Shown: positions 35,957-45,635, numbered from the stretch's first letter. The stretch is DNA of 64,000 nt from Heyndrickxia acidicola (GCF_001636425.1 NZ_LWJG01000004.1:124001-188000), one strand, 5' to 3'. Made by a program: numbers and translations. Notes: generated by a model not told the origin, from the sequence alone.

Positions 35957-36288
35957 GTTATTAGTGAGTTAACAAGTGTTTTCGCTCTTGAAATTAGAGA
36001 TCCGATGTAAGTGTCTTTCTGCAACTTCTAAAAGAGCCTGATTTGCCTAGTAATAAGAAGGAATACATCCAAATATTCATTGAAGAATTAGATCTTGCAA
36101 ATATAATAATCAATGATTTTTTATCTTTTGGAAAACCCTCAATAAATAACAGCGAAAGAATCAAAGTAGGTTATCAGTCACAAGGTGTAGTAAATATCTT
36201 TCAAAGTTACAGCCTGAACCATAATGTTGAGATTAATACTGATATTCTTGATAACTATTGGATTTTCGACTTGAATGGGCAGTTTTAA
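35957..36288 (+). pseudogene. Sporulation-type sensor histidine kinase remnant
   Basis: Two frames give VISELTSVFALEIRDPM (a degraded H-box) then FLQLLKEPDLPSNKKEYIQI, FIEELDLANIIINDFLSFGK and VVNIFQSYSLNHNVEINTDI. This is the dimerisation region of a KinB-like kinase. The H-box histidine is changed to Leu, TAA occurs at 36008-36010, and sensor and ATPase domains are missing. The open frame from 36043 is part of this relic, not a gene. Confidence 0.65.
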
Positions 36289-36328
36289 CATCTTTGATGA
36301 TCAAATCTTTTGTTTTTGTCCGAGTTAA

Positions 36329-36634
36329 TCATTCCTCTACATGGATGTCACCTTTTCTAAGTTTACATTTTTTCATTAAAGGACAAGAATTTCTCCGGGC
36401 AGCATGACGATAAAAATAGCTAACATAAAAGGAACTAACTCGTTTTCTGAAAGGATTTTGAGATGGGTTTTGAATTTTGTGAACAGTAGCGGGTGCCATC
36501 CCGTCGTTTAGTTTGTGCGCGTACAAATGATCGATATCAAATGCATTAATCTTGTTTAACGTCATTTCGTTAAAATAGGGAATCAAATGAACACGGACTA
36601 TTGTTTCAGCTGCTTCAAAAGAAATAATTTGCAC
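36329..36634 (-). pseudogene. Tyrosine integrase N-terminal fragment
   Basis: The minus-strand frame contains VRVHLIPYFNEMTLNKINAF and DIDHLYAHKLNDGMAPATVH, typical of the core-binding (SAM-like) domain of phage or ICE integrases. No catalytic domain follows; the remaining residues look frameshifted. A relic of a mobile element. Confidence 0.6.
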
Positions 36635-36639
36635 TTCTT

Positions 36640-37131
36640 ATCAATAGGTAACAAGCAGCCTAATTTTTCAAAAAAAGAAACAGAAATTCGGGTGGTGTAA
36701 TCATTCAAAATATTAATTATGAAATTGATTCATTTATGCAGCATATCGATTTATTGGCGGGGCTTCTTTAACTATGGTTCCGTATGTTATTACAGGGAAT
36801 CAGTTTGTCCTTTTTATTTTACTGGGACATAAACTTTTCTCCACGTTTATCGTAAAATATTATTAAGAAAAAAATTAGTAAAGCTTTCATACTGGGATTC
36901 AGTAAGTTTGGGCTCATCCTCCTATAGTAACGGTAGAAGAAAGGAAAGAGGAGAAGAGGTAACATTATCATGAAGAGTCCCTGCATACGATTCTACAAAA
37001 GCAAAGCAATCTAGCATCACTATTAATCTATTGTATGATTTAAGAATTATTTAATAGTTAGTTTATACATTTTTTAGACTTACCCTCTATACTGAATAAG
37101 TACCACTATTCATGTTTATAGGAGGATCAGT
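36640..37131 (+). other. Degenerate DNA with protein-like scraps
   Basis: Short stretches look coding (for example VPYVITGNQFVLFILLGHK near 36780-36840, and AHPPIVTVEERKEEEKR near 36910-36957) but frames are broken and no family is recognised. GGAGG upstream of 37132 belongs to the next gene. Confidence 0.3.
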
Positions 37132-38022
37132 ATGAAAAACAAAGGAAAAATATTGACTGCTGCTGGCATCAGCGGATTATTAATGGCAGGAGGAGTGCTG
37201 TCGGCAAGCGCGTCTACCTCTGGCTATGATACTTTTAAAACAGCAGTCAAAAAAACGTATGCAGTCAATAGCTTTACAGCTCATGTGCAAGGTTCCCTGA
37301 CTGATAATGGCAAGGTAATTTACCAGGTGGATTCAGTCAACAAAGAAGATGTGAAAACACATGCCACCGACAGTTTGACAAATGTCATAAACAATGGGAC
37401 AGCATCCCAATTTGCCGTTAATTCACTGAACCATCAAGAAGTAGTGGAAAACAGCAAGGACAATGTTTATTACGTAAGGCAAGGCAACAAGGGTGGGCAT
37501 GAAAATATGAACCACAAGGAAGGAAAGCCATCCGCCCAAGTGCAACAAGGAATTGAGAACATCTTTGATGCTCTTACTAAAAACTACCAGGATAAAATTC
37601 AATTAACTGACTTAAGTAATGGGAATAAAGAACTTCAGTTGAGCCTGTCAAAAACGGAAGTACCAGTAGTCGGCCAGGCGGTTGCATCATTCTTAATCAC
37701 TAATGCCAACCAGCATAGCGATCATTTTAACAAAGGCACGTTTGGCCAGAAGGCTGAATTGAAACCAACCCTGCCGCAACTTACGAGCAATGTATCGGTT
37801 GATAGTGTAGAACTTAAGGGTATCGTTGACGCACAGCAATTCTTAGTTGGTCAAGAAGTGACACTGAATGTGTCCGGTGATGATGCCAAGGGTACACATC
37901 ACAATTTAGTCCTTCATTTAACGGACACTCTTAATAATATCAATAGCACAACTGTTAAGGCTATTGATTTAAAAGGAAAAAAAGTGGTGAAAGTTCAAGA
38001 TAGACACAATCATCAAGATTAA
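37132..38022 (+). CDS. Exported protein of unknown function, with ABC/two-component cluster
   Basis: Signal peptide (ILTAAGISGLLMAGGVLSAS, cleavage near ASA-ST) and a 270-residue extracellular domain with alternating beta-type segments and a His-rich end (KVQDRHNHQD). No named domain is recognised; the fold may be LolA-like, which is a guess. Start follows AGGAGGATC. Genes for an ABC transporter, kinase and regulator follow on the same strand, so it may be the exported partner of that system. Confidence 0.65.
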   Translation: MKNKGKILTAAGISGLLMAGGVLSASASTSGYDTFKTAVKKTYAVNSFTAHVQGSLTDNGKVIYQVDSVNKEDVKTHATDSLTNVINNGTASQFAVNSLNHQEVVENSKDNVYYVRQGNKGGHENMNHKEGKPSAQVQQGIENIFDALTKNYQDKIQLTDLSNGNKELQLSLSKTEVPVVGQAVASFLITNANQHSDHFNKGTFGQKAELKPTLPQLTSNVSVDSVELKGIVDAQQFLVGQEVTLNVSGDDAKGTHHNLVLHLTDTLNNINSTTVKAIDLKGKKVVKVQDRHNHQD

Positions 38023-38116
38023 TTACCATTAGAAGATCCTGTTTTACCAAGTACTTACCAGGCAGAGAGTGTTCTCTCTGCCTTTAAAAAACTCATGTTT
38101 TAGAAGGAGAAAAAAG

Positions 38117-38851
38117 ATGGACAATGTTCTTGATATCAATCATGTAACCAAACGTTACAAAAACGGCCGCGGCATTCAAGACATCAGCTTTTCGGTTAAT
38201 CAAGGGGAAGTCTTTGGATTACTGGGTCCCAATGGTGCTGGGAAAACCACTCTAATGAAGTGCATTGTTGCTCTGTGTGATGTGGATAGCGGCGATATCC
38301 ACATCCATGGTCATCATCTCCACGATGAATTTGAAAAAGCAATGGAATCCGTCGGCTGTCTCATTAGCGGTGTAGAAGCTGTGGATTATATGACAGCTTA
38401 TGAAAATCTCGCCCTAGCTGCCCGCTTTTATCCCGGATTGCCACGAACTCGTATCAACGAAGTTCTCCAATGGGTCGGCATGGAATCACACAAGGACGAA
38501 AAAATAAAATCCTTTTCCACTGGCATGCGCCAACGCTTGTATCTTGCGGCTGCCCTGCTGTCACGACCTTCCTTCGTACTGCTCGATGAGCCTACCAATG
38601 GATTGGACATAGAAGGCAAGCTGGATTTCCAGCATCTTATCAGCCGTTTGGCAAAAGAAGAGGGTGTTACATTCGTGCTTTCCACCCATCTCATTGAAGA
38701 GGTGGAGCGGTTATGCGATAGGGTTGCCATACTTTCAGAAGGAACAATTATTGGAGAAACCTCGAAGAAAGAACTAGGGGGAACCCAGACCTTTGAATCC
38801 TTTTACATGGAATGCATCACGAAGCGAAAGGAAGAAATACGCCATGCATAG
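38117..38851 (+). CDS. ABC transporter ATP-binding protein (ABC-2 type exporter)
   Basis: A 244-residue ATPase with Walker A (GLLGPNGAGKTTLMKC), signature (FSTGMRQRLYLAAALLSRPS), Walker B (FVLLDEPTNGLD) and switch His (STHLIEE). The ATG at 38117 follows AGAAGGAG. It overlaps the permease gene by 8 nt. Members work with ABC-2 permeases in export or antibiotic tolerance. Confidence 0.9.
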   Translation: MDNVLDINHVTKRYKNGRGIQDISFSVNQGEVFGLLGPNGAGKTTLMKCIVALCDVDSGDIHIHGHHLHDEFEKAMESVGCLISGVEAVDYMTAYENLALAARFYPGLPRTRINEVLQWVGMESHKDEKIKSFSTGMRQRLYLAAALLSRPSFVLLDEPTNGLDIEGKLDFQHLISRLAKEEGVTFVLSTHLIEEVERLCDRVAILSEGTIIGETSKKELGGTQTFESFYMECITKRKEEIRHA

Positions 38852-39593
38852 CTTGCTTTTCCAAAATACAAAAAATGAATGCAGGAAATTAATGAGCAAA
38901 CGTTCCACGATCGTGTTCATGGTTCTTTCCGCGTTATTTCCTTTATTGGCTGGCCCCTCCATACAATCTCTCCAAAACAGATTCGGCTTTACCGCTTTCG
39001 ACGGTGAAAGCTTTTCACTTGTCATTTTGGGTTTAGCCGTAGCCGTTTACTTGCCTTTATTGATTATTTTAGCCGTGAGCGATATGTTTTCAGGTGAGCA
39101 GGAAAAAAATACGTTGTCATTCACTCTTGTACGTCCAATATCGCGCTTCAAAGTATACAGTTCCAAAATCATCAGCATCGGATTATACTTACTAGCACTT
39201 TTATTCATTATTTGCGTTACCTCCCTTCTGACTGGTGCATTTTGGCTTAGCAACTTCACATTCTATGGAATACTACTGGGCTTGGGAGCGTTTCTCGTAT
39301 CTTGGGTCCCATTAATGGCCCTCGGAATTTTATTTATCTTTTTGGCTCAATGGGTAGGGTCAAGCAGTAAATCCGTTATCTTTTCCATTTTAATCTACCT
39401 TGTATTGGTAGCTGTGAATTTCCTCTCACCGGCTTTAGCGCCATGGTTCCCGTCTTATGATACAAGCTGGTATGAAAGATGGATCAATGCGGGAATGGGC
39501 CGCGTATTATTGGGCAGAACTCTTTACTTATTGTCCTGGGGTGCGTTATTCTTCACACTAGGATATTATAAATTTAACAAAAAAGAGTTTTAA
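38844..39593 (+). CDS. ABC-2 type permease
   Basis: A 249-residue protein with six hydrophobic helices and the ABC-2 signature region (SDMFSGEQEKNTLSFTLVRP, ISRFKVYSSKI). The ATG at 38844 follows AAGGAAG and overlaps the ATPase end. It should form the exporter with the preceding ATPase; substrate unknown. Confidence 0.85.
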   Translation: MHSLLFQNTKNECRKLMSKRSTIVFMVLSALFPLLAGPSIQSLQNRFGFTAFDGESFSLVILGLAVAVYLPLLIILAVSDMFSGEQEKNTLSFTLVRPISRFKVYSSKIISIGLYLLALLFIICVTSLLTGAFWLSNFTFYGILLGLGAFLVSWVPLMALGILFIFLAQWVGSSSKSVIFSILIYLVLVAVNFLSPALAPWFPSYDTSWYERWINAGMGRVLLGRTLYLLSWGALFFTLGYYKFNKKEF

Positions 39594-39651
39594 TCAATTG
39601 TTGCATCGCCATACACATTAAGACCAATCAGAGTAAAAGTGGTGGAATATC

Positions 39652-41133
39652 ATGTCAATCCGTCTCCGGTTATTGTTTTCTTATATAGCAATGATTCTTG
39701 TACCCGTCCTCTTTGCCGTTATCTCTGCCTTATTGATTGCATTGCTGTTCAAAGGGGACCTCAAGGAAATCCGTAATATATATATGTCTCCGGGCCACCA
39801 TCATGAATCATCTCTTTCGAAGGAAAACCAATTATGGGTATCCGTTTATCGTCAATCCATCCAGAATCCGGGGATATTGCAAGACCAGTCCTATATAAAA
39901 CAATTGGACGGAAAACTTAAAAAGTTCGGGATTACACTTGCGGTGAGGAAGGATCACCGCTTTCTATATTTATCACCGGATTTAAGGACTCTGGACGTAG
40001 AAGACCTCCCTGCTTTCGGAAACAGCGGTGAAGTCGATCCACTCACTAGAATCGATAAACAGTTGCTTTCTCTTAAACAAATGGATTTTTACTTCCCTGA
40101 CAAATCAGAGGGATCGCTATTTTTTGTAAAGGATGCCAGCCACCTTGTCAGCTTTGTCCGTTCGTTTTTTCCATGGCTGTTTATCAGCCTGATTGTGATT
40201 CTGGTGCTTACAAATGGACTGTTGACCTACTTTGTTTCCCGATCTATTATTAGGCCGATTAAGGAGCTACAAAAGGCTGCTGCCCAAATCAAAGAAGGAA
40301 ACTTGAATAATAAAATTGCCGTAAAGTCGAAGGATGAACTGGGCCAACTGGCACAGGGCTTTGAAGAAATGAGATTTCGCTTGAAGGAATCAATCGAGTT
40401 GCAAGTAGCATATGAGGATAATAGAAAAGAGCTGATTGCGAACATCTCACATGATTTGAAGACACCGATAACAACCATCAAGGGCTACATCGAAGGGATA
40501 CGGGACGGGGTGGCTAATAATCCAGATAAAATGGAACGCTACCTTCACACCATTTATACGAAGGCAGTGGATTTGGACCATATGATAGATGAGCTGTTTT
40601 TATACTCTAAACTTGATCTGAATAGGGTCCCTTTTCATTTCGAACCGATTGAGTTTGATGAATACTTGGAAGATTACGTGGAAGAGCTGCGTTTTGATTT
40701 GGAAGTGAAAGAAGTCGAAATCACACTTCAAATCGAAGACAACGGAAATTATCAGATCATGGCTGACCGAGAACAAATCAAACGTGTCATAACCAATATT
40801 GTCGATAATTCGCTGAAATATATGGATAAAGAAAAGAAAAGGATCACCATGCTGTTATCTACTGCCGGCTCCAATTTACTGTTTGAAATGAAGGATAATG
40901 GACCGGGAATAAAAGAAGAAAACCTTCCTCTCGTATTCGACCGCTTTTATCGGGCTGATCTGGCACGGGGGACAGAAAAGGGCGGCAGCGGGCTGGGCCT
41001 TGCCATTGCAAAACGAATCATCGAAGGCCATAAGGGCTCCATTTGGGCTGAAAGCATAAAGGGCGAGGGAACAAGCATATTCTTTGCGTTAAAAAAAGGG
41101 GGTGATCTGAATGAGCAAGATTCTGATTATTGA
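39652..41133 (+). CDS. Sensor histidine kinase
   Basis: Membrane kinase of 493 residues: helices near 7-30 and 170-192 bracket an extracellular sensor, then HAMP (about 193-245), H-box LIANISHDLKTPITTIKGYI, N-box NIVDNSLKYM, G1 DNGPGIKEE and G2 GGSGLGLAIAKRIIEGH. It overlaps the regulator gene by 23 nt, kinase first. It likely senses an envelope signal and controls the upstream exporter. Confidence 0.92.
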   Translation: MSIRLRLLFSYIAMILVPVLFAVISALLIALLFKGDLKEIRNIYMSPGHHHESSLSKENQLWVSVYRQSIQNPGILQDQSYIKQLDGKLKKFGITLAVRKDHRFLYLSPDLRTLDVEDLPAFGNSGEVDPLTRIDKQLLSLKQMDFYFPDKSEGSLFFVKDASHLVSFVRSFFPWLFISLIVILVLTNGLLTYFVSRSIIRPIKELQKAAAQIKEGNLNNKIAVKSKDELGQLAQGFEEMRFRLKESIELQVAYEDNRKELIANISHDLKTPITTIKGYIEGIRDGVANNPDKMERYLHTIYTKAVDLDHMIDELFLYSKLDLNRVPFHFEPIEFDEYLEDYVEELRFDLEVKEVEITLQIEDNGNYQIMADREQIKRVITNIVDNSLKYMDKEKKRITMLLSTAGSNLLFEMKDNGPGIKEENLPLVFDRFYRADLARGTEKGGSGLGLAIAKRIIEGHKGSIWAESIKGEGTSIFFALKKGGDLNEQDSDY

Positions 41134-41797
41134 GGATGAAACGAGTATTGCCGAGTTGGAACGGGACTATCTGGAAATAGAAAAATTTACTGTGGATATT
41201 GCTCTCACAGGAGATCAGGGCTTACAAAAAGCACTGACAGAAGAGGTGGATCTTGTTATTCTCGATCTGATGCTTCCCTATATCGATGGATTCGAGATCT
41301 GCAGGAAAATTCGAATGGTAAAAGATATTCCAATCTTGATGGTTTCAGCCAAAAAGGAAGACATTGATAAAATTCGTGGGTTAGGGCTTGGAGCGGATGA
41401 TTATATAGTCAAACCATTCAGTCCTAGTGAATTGGTTGCAAGGGTGAAGGCCCATTTATCCCGTTACAATCGGCTAATCGGTAGGGAGAAATCCAATGAT
41501 GAAATCCAGATTCGCGGATTGCGGATTGATCCCGTTTCCCGTCGAGTCTTTGTAAATAATAAAGAAGTTATTTTTACCATTAAGGAATTTGATGTTTTGA
41601 CTTATTTAGCCCTTCACCCTAACCATGTGATCAGCAGGGATCAATTATTTGAACGGTTATGGGGGGGAGAGTCACTTGGAGAAATCTCTACGGTGACGGT
41701 CCACATTCGCAAAATCAGGGAGAAGATTGAGGCAGACCCATCGAACCCCCAATACATAGAAACCATATGGGGAGCTGGGTACCGGTTTAAGGGATAG
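41111..41797 (+). CDS. OmpR/PhoB-family response regulator
   Basis: Receiver domain (KILIIEDETSIAELERDYLE, phospho-acceptor Asp in LVILDLMLPYIDG, Lys in YIVKPFSPSEL) and winged helix (FTIKEFDVLTYLALHPNHVI, VTVHIRKIREKIEADPSNPQ). Length 228. The start follows GGGGGTGA within the kinase gene. Confidence 0.93.
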   Translation: MSKILIIEDETSIAELERDYLEIEKFTVDIALTGDQGLQKALTEEVDLVILDLMLPYIDGFEICRKIRMVKDIPILMVSAKKEDIDKIRGLGLGADDYIVKPFSPSELVARVKAHLSRYNRLIGREKSNDEIQIRGLRIDPVSRRVFVNNKEVIFTIKEFDVLTYLALHPNHVISRDQLFERLWGGESLGEISTVTVHIRKIREKIEADPSNPQYIETIWGAGYRFKG

Positions 41798-42468
41798 TTT
41801 CGCGAAAAAAAATTACACAAAAACTGGCTGGAAACCAGGCGTAAACCATTTCTCTTCGAAATCGCTGTTTTTCCAGTAAAACAAAACGCATTATGTTAGA
41901 CTAAGTGACAGATAGCGTCGGATTGAATTGAGGACATTTCCTTTCGGAGAAGTGTCCTTTCTTTCTGGCATAAATTCTTCTTTCCATTTATCGTAATTCA
42001 ATTATAAAAAAATTACGAGAGTCCTTGTCAAATCAAAAGATATTTCAAAGAAACACGTAATATTCTATTACCGTTCGCTTTAACCCCTAATAATGCTTCC
42101 AAATCTCATATTTCAGGTACAGAAGGATAAGATTTACTGGTATACCAGTTTAATATTCGCATTGGGTGAAAATATAATAAAAACCTTAGCAGCATATGAT
42201 TTAGATCCTCTAATTGATTTCCGTGTTGCAATATCCCTTCTTTTGCGTCGGTTGTAATGATGGGAAATGCTTTTCCTGCTTATTAGCTAAACCAGAGAAG
42301 ACATGGCAAGCAATTCTGAAGCAGAATTATATTATTCAGTATTTCAGTTAAGCCCAATATTAATTAAGGTATTAGAACAGGTATGCAAGGCTGTTTTAAC
42401 TGACATATTTTTAATAACTTGAATACCGTATTTTATTTTTGACAACACTTCCTATATGGAGGTGTTAC
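41798..42468. other. Non-coding stretch with a terminator-like hairpin
   Basis: AGGACA and TGTCCT arms near 41931-41957 with TTTC tail could terminate the two-component operon. A minus-strand scrap near 42050-42190 (LEALLGVKANGNRILRVSLK) looks faintly coding. TTGACA at 42440-42445 may be a -35 for the next gene. Confidence 0.3.
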
Positions 42469-43065
42469 ATGTTCCCGATTGAAATATTAGTAGCTTTATT
42501 TATTATTGGAGCATATGTTCATTTTAAGATATTTAAAGGAAAAGTTAATTATCAAAATTCGTTAATTGCAAATCAGATTAACACAAGTGAGGAGATAAAA
42601 AGAACATTAGCAATGGGATTGTACTTAAGATCTTGTAAAGAAGACGAAGAAAATAATAATTTTTCATCCTTATTCCTTAAGGAGAATCCATTATTATTCG
42701 AAAATTTTGTTGCTGAAATATTTGAAAGAGTAAAAGGTGGGAAGGCATGGGTATCACCAGCTTCAGGTGATTTTGGAGTAGACTTTGAACTTGATACAGA
42801 AGTAGGTAAATATTTAGGTCAAGTAAAGTGTTACAAAGAAGATTTAGGATTTGATTCTATAGCTTTAGTACACTCAAGAATGGTTAAAGATGGCGCCATA
42901 GGTGGTTATGTAGTTACTACAGAGTCTTTTACCAAGGCGGCTCTTGAATATGCTAGTGGTTTAAATATTGAACTAATTGACGGAGTAAGTTTAGTTGAAC
43001 TATGGTTAGATGGCTTAGAAAGTACTGAAGAAGAAATTCAAAAACTAATACCAAATTTAGTTTAA
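42469..43065 (+). CDS. Membrane-anchored Mrr-like restriction endonuclease
   Basis: An N-terminal membrane helix (FPIEILVALFIIGAYVHFKI) precedes an Mrr-like nuclease domain (about residues 75-180): FVAEIFERVKGGKAWVSPAS, then Asp in GDFGVDFEL and QVK in LGQVKCYKED, the PD-(D/E)xK pattern of Mrr_cat. The ATG at 42469 follows TGGAGG. Mrr enzymes cut modified DNA; anchored relatives occur in defence loci. It lies near MntA-HepT and a recombinase. Length 198. Antiphage role is inference. Confidence 0.75.
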   Translation: MFPIEILVALFIIGAYVHFKIFKGKVNYQNSLIANQINTSEEIKRTLAMGLYLRSCKEDEENNNFSSLFLKENPLLFENFVAEIFERVKGGKAWVSPASGDFGVDFELDTEVGKYLGQVKCYKEDLGFDSIALVHSRMVKDGAIGGYVVTTESFTKAALEYASGLNIELIDGVSLVELWLDGLESTEEEIQKLIPNLV

Positions 43066-43930
43066 GTATACGATGAGGGTACTTTTTTATTGGAGATTAC
43101 ATTTATAAATTATATTAATATCTGGCATTTTCAGCTATACTAACTTATTTCATTTAATTAATCAGAAAAATTTTACAGGTGTCGGACAAAGGAGTGCATA
43201 TACATGGATGAAAAGTGGAGAGTTCATAAGGAGTTTTTGATAGTTGGATAAAAGGAGAAACATTAAGAGAAGTGATAGATAAGAGAGGAAATAATACTAG
43301 AATTGGGGTTGCTGGTCTGATACCAATCAGAATCATGCGGACAATCCCAGTTATATTTACAATTTTGACGGCTGTTTATGGGTGACATGTTTTGAATATA
43401 TTCGTTACGTTTTTCTGCTAGAATTAGGGATGTGAGAACAATGAAAAGAGTTGGCGTCCACCTGACAGAAATTTGTACAATCTAGACGATCTGTTCGATT
43501 AAAACTTTCGATTACTTTTATATGTAAATCATTTCAGCTTATTCCCTCAAAATCTTATTGCTTAGCGTTAAAAGGCAAACTGAATTTTTAGTGAAGAATG
43601 CCAAACGAGACCTAATTAAATCAGTGTATAGACCAAAAAGTGCTGAAAAAACCGATACATTTTCTATAAAAGTTTCAGAAAGGGTGGAGTTTTTATTGAA
43701 TCATAATATTATTCGTATAATATAAATTTTACGAATAAATAACTTGCGATTTACTTCATTTAATAAAATTAATATTATGGAAAAAACGTTGCTGTCTCAA
43801 AATAAAAAGTATTCTTTTAAAAATGAGACAACAGAAATAATCATAATCAAATACTTACATGATTTAAAATCGCTGTGCAACAATCGTCTTTTTCTGGACA
43901 AAACTAGTTCTGCATTTAATTCAACTTTTC
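43066..43930. other. Non-coding or degenerate stretch
   Basis: AT-rich with many stops. Near 43240-43330 one + frame reads FDSWIKGETLREVIDKRGNN without a start or recognised family. Nothing else is supported. Confidence 0.3.
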
Positions 43931-43959
43931 TTGTTTAATGTAGTGTGGATGGGTATAAT
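43931..43959 (+). promoter_or_regulatory. Promoter of antisense antitoxin RNA
   Basis: TTGTTT (43931-43936), 17-bp spacer, perfect TATAAT (43954-43959). The same layout is found in opposite orientation at 25472-25501. Confidence 0.65.
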
Positions 43960-43965
43960 ATAGGT

Positions 43966-44125
43966 ACATACAAACCACACTAAAAAGGTCACTGGCTGCA
44001 ACCAGTGACCTATGCATCAGCGAACTGCATGAAGTGCAGTGGTTTCATTTGACAAGTGCGAATTGAGAAAAAGTAACTCACACCTCAAACTTACCAGGCT
44101 TGGGGGTATGGGTTACTTTTTTCTC
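43966..44125 (+). ncRNA. Candidate type I antitoxin RNA
   Basis: The RNA would start about 7 nt after TATAAT and end at a long hairpin whose arms GAGAAAAAGTAAC and GTTACTTTTTTCTC close near 44123. Its 3' end overlaps the last codons and tail of the opposite toxin gene, as in 3'-overlapping pairs such as txpA/RatA. A homologous unit exists at 25307-25465. Confidence 0.6.
43981..44011 (-). terminator. Terminator of the toxin mRNA
   Basis: On the minus strand AGGTCACTGG and CCAGTGACCT (perfect 10 bp) are followed by five Ts. Confidence 0.8.
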
Positions 44126-44211
44126 GTAACCGTGACGATTGCAACAATCATTGCAACGACTAGGGACGCAAATTGTATCATTAAACTTAAAGCGTCTTTG
44201 ATCGGAATCAC
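44113..44211 (-). CDS. Holin-like type I toxin peptide
   Basis: A 32-residue peptide: IPIKDALSLMIQFASLVVAM, a hydrophobic run IVAIVTV and a TRKK end. GTG start lies about 8 nt after GAGAGGGGG, the same leader (GAGAGGGGGTGC) as the toxin at 15477. The family inserts in the membrane and is silenced by an antisense RNA, which is present at 43966-44125. Toxicity is inferred from the family. Confidence 0.7.
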   Translation of the reverse strand: MIPIKDALSLMIQFASLVVAMIVAIVTVTRKK

Positions 44212-44602
44212 CAGCGGCACCCCCTCTCTCTATAAAATCATATCGGGAGTGAACCAACTGCACACCGTGCCTTTTGCTTATGCCATTTTATTATATCATG
44301 GATAAACTATGAATCTTTGGATTTTTCCAATCATTTTTTTCAGTACTCATATAATTTTTCTCTCCTTTATTTGAAATTCTTCAATCACCAAGGACATATA
44401 TTTAGGTAAACCCTTCCAAAAGATAATTCTACACTCCATTGCTACAATTTTGTTTTCCTATTCCATTTTTCAGCCGGTCATTTTTAGGTACAAATAGCAA
44501 ACTCATAGGAAGAATCCTGAAGAGTACGGCCACTCCAGCCAGTCTTTGCATACCCAATAAGAGTTGGTATAATATTCATATCTGTTTTTAGGAGGGAGTG
44601 CA

Positions 44603-45010
44603 ATGAAAACCGAAGTCGCTCAAAAGATCAAAGCCTTTCTAATCGACAAATTAAATCCTGCCTTTCTGATTGTTTTTGGGTCACAAGCAAAAGAAACGGC
44701 TCATAAAAATAGTGATATGGATGTTGCTTTTTATCTGGAAAACCGCTCCGTTTCTTCGTATGATGTTTTTCTATTGGCTCAGGAATTAGCGGATATTATT
44801 AAAATGGACGTTGATTTAATTGATCTTAAAAAAGCATCTACGGTTTTTAAAGCACAGATTTACTCATACGGAAAAGTTCTGTACGCAAGGGACCTGCATC
44901 TTCTGAGATTAAAGCAAATGATTGCGCTCAGTATGTATGCAAAGCTAAACGAAGAGCGGCAGCCCATTTTAAAGAATATTGATGAAAGCGGGTCTATCTA
45001 TGAAAAATGA
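44603..45010 (+). CDS. mntA: MntA-type nucleotidyltransferase antitoxin
   Basis: A 135-residue minimal nucleotidyltransferase with the motif FGSQAKETAHKNSDMDVAFY (GSx10DxD), and third Asp in KMDVDLIDL. In MntA-HepT systems this enzyme AMPylates and blocks the HEPN RNase. Start follows AGGAGGG. It overlaps hepT by 11 nt. Upstream 44231-44580 is non-coding apart from toxin promoter sequence. Confidence 0.88.
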   Translation: MKTEVAQKIKAFLIDKLNPAFLIVFGSQAKETAHKNSDMDVAFYLENRSVSSYDVFLLAQELADIIKMDVDLIDLKKASTVFKAQIYSYGKVLYARDLHLLRLKQMIALSMYAKLNEERQPILKNIDESGSIYEK

Positions 45011-45404
45011 TGTGATATTAAACAAAATCAGTGTCATGGAGCGCTGCATTCAGCGGATTAAAGAAGTATATGCAAATGATCCATCGAATTTGAAAGACTT
45101 TACGAAACAGGATTCGATTATCTTGAATATTCAGAGGGCATGCGAGGCTTCCATTGACTTGGCAATGCATATAGTGTCAGAAGAGCGGCTTGGATTGCCG
45201 CAAACCAGCAGGGATGCTTTTGATTTATTAGAAACTCACTCGATGATTGAAGAAGAGACAGCAAGACGACTAAAAGCCATGGTCGGGTTTAGAAACATTG
45301 CTGTCCATGACTACCAGGCCTTGAATTTAGAGATATTAAAGCAGATTGTCGAGAAGCATCTAAGTGATTTTACGGATTATACAAAACAAATTCTGATCTA
45401 TTAA
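45000..45404 (+). CDS. hepT: HepT-like HEPN ribonuclease toxin
   Basis: A 134-residue helical HEPN protein with the catalytic and target motif RNIAVHDY (Rx4-6HxY). The ATG at 45000 overlaps mntA; in-frame ATGs at 44979 and 44982 are alternatives. With MntA it forms a type VII toxin-antitoxin pair. Confidence 0.88.
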   Translation: MKNDVILNKISVMERCIQRIKEVYANDPSNLKDFTKQDSIILNIQRACEASIDLAMHIVSEERLGLPQTSRDAFDLLETHSMIEEETARRLKAMVGFRNIAVHDYQALNLEILKQIVEKHLSDFTDYTKQILIY

Positions 45405-45595
45405 TCAGTCATTTTGCCTTTTCCGATAATGAATATTTCACATAGAAATTAGTTAAAGCTGTTTTCACTCGAATGTGATGGAAGATATGTCTGCCAACCG
45501 GTATAACTCCCCCTCTTTTCATTATCAATTAAGAAGAATATCGCATTAACAATAATTAAATTATGTAAACTAAAATTCGTAATAATTGTATTATA

Positions 45596-45609
45596 CGAAC
45601 ATTTGTTCG
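45596..45609 (+). promoter_or_regulatory. LexA (SOS) box before xerS-like gene
   Basis: CGAACATTTGTTCG matches 13 of 14 positions of the Bacillus LexA consensus CGAACRNRYGTTYG and lies just after TATTAT (45589-45594), 27 bp before the recombinase start. It suggests DNA-damage induction. Confidence 0.6.
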
Positions 45610-45635
45610 ATATAGAAAAAACTGAGGTGTCAAGC

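Noticed and set aside
36043-36288. Open frame that could be called a small gene
   Set aside because: Part of a broken histidine kinase relic without H-box or ATPase domain.
41798-42468. Possible riboswitch or leader before the Mrr-like gene
   Set aside because: No conserved aptamer elements; only a weak terminator hairpin was found.
44039-44305. 88-codon + ORF over the toxin locus
   Set aside because: Antisense to the toxin with no RBS; the minus peptide and + RNA explain the DNA better.
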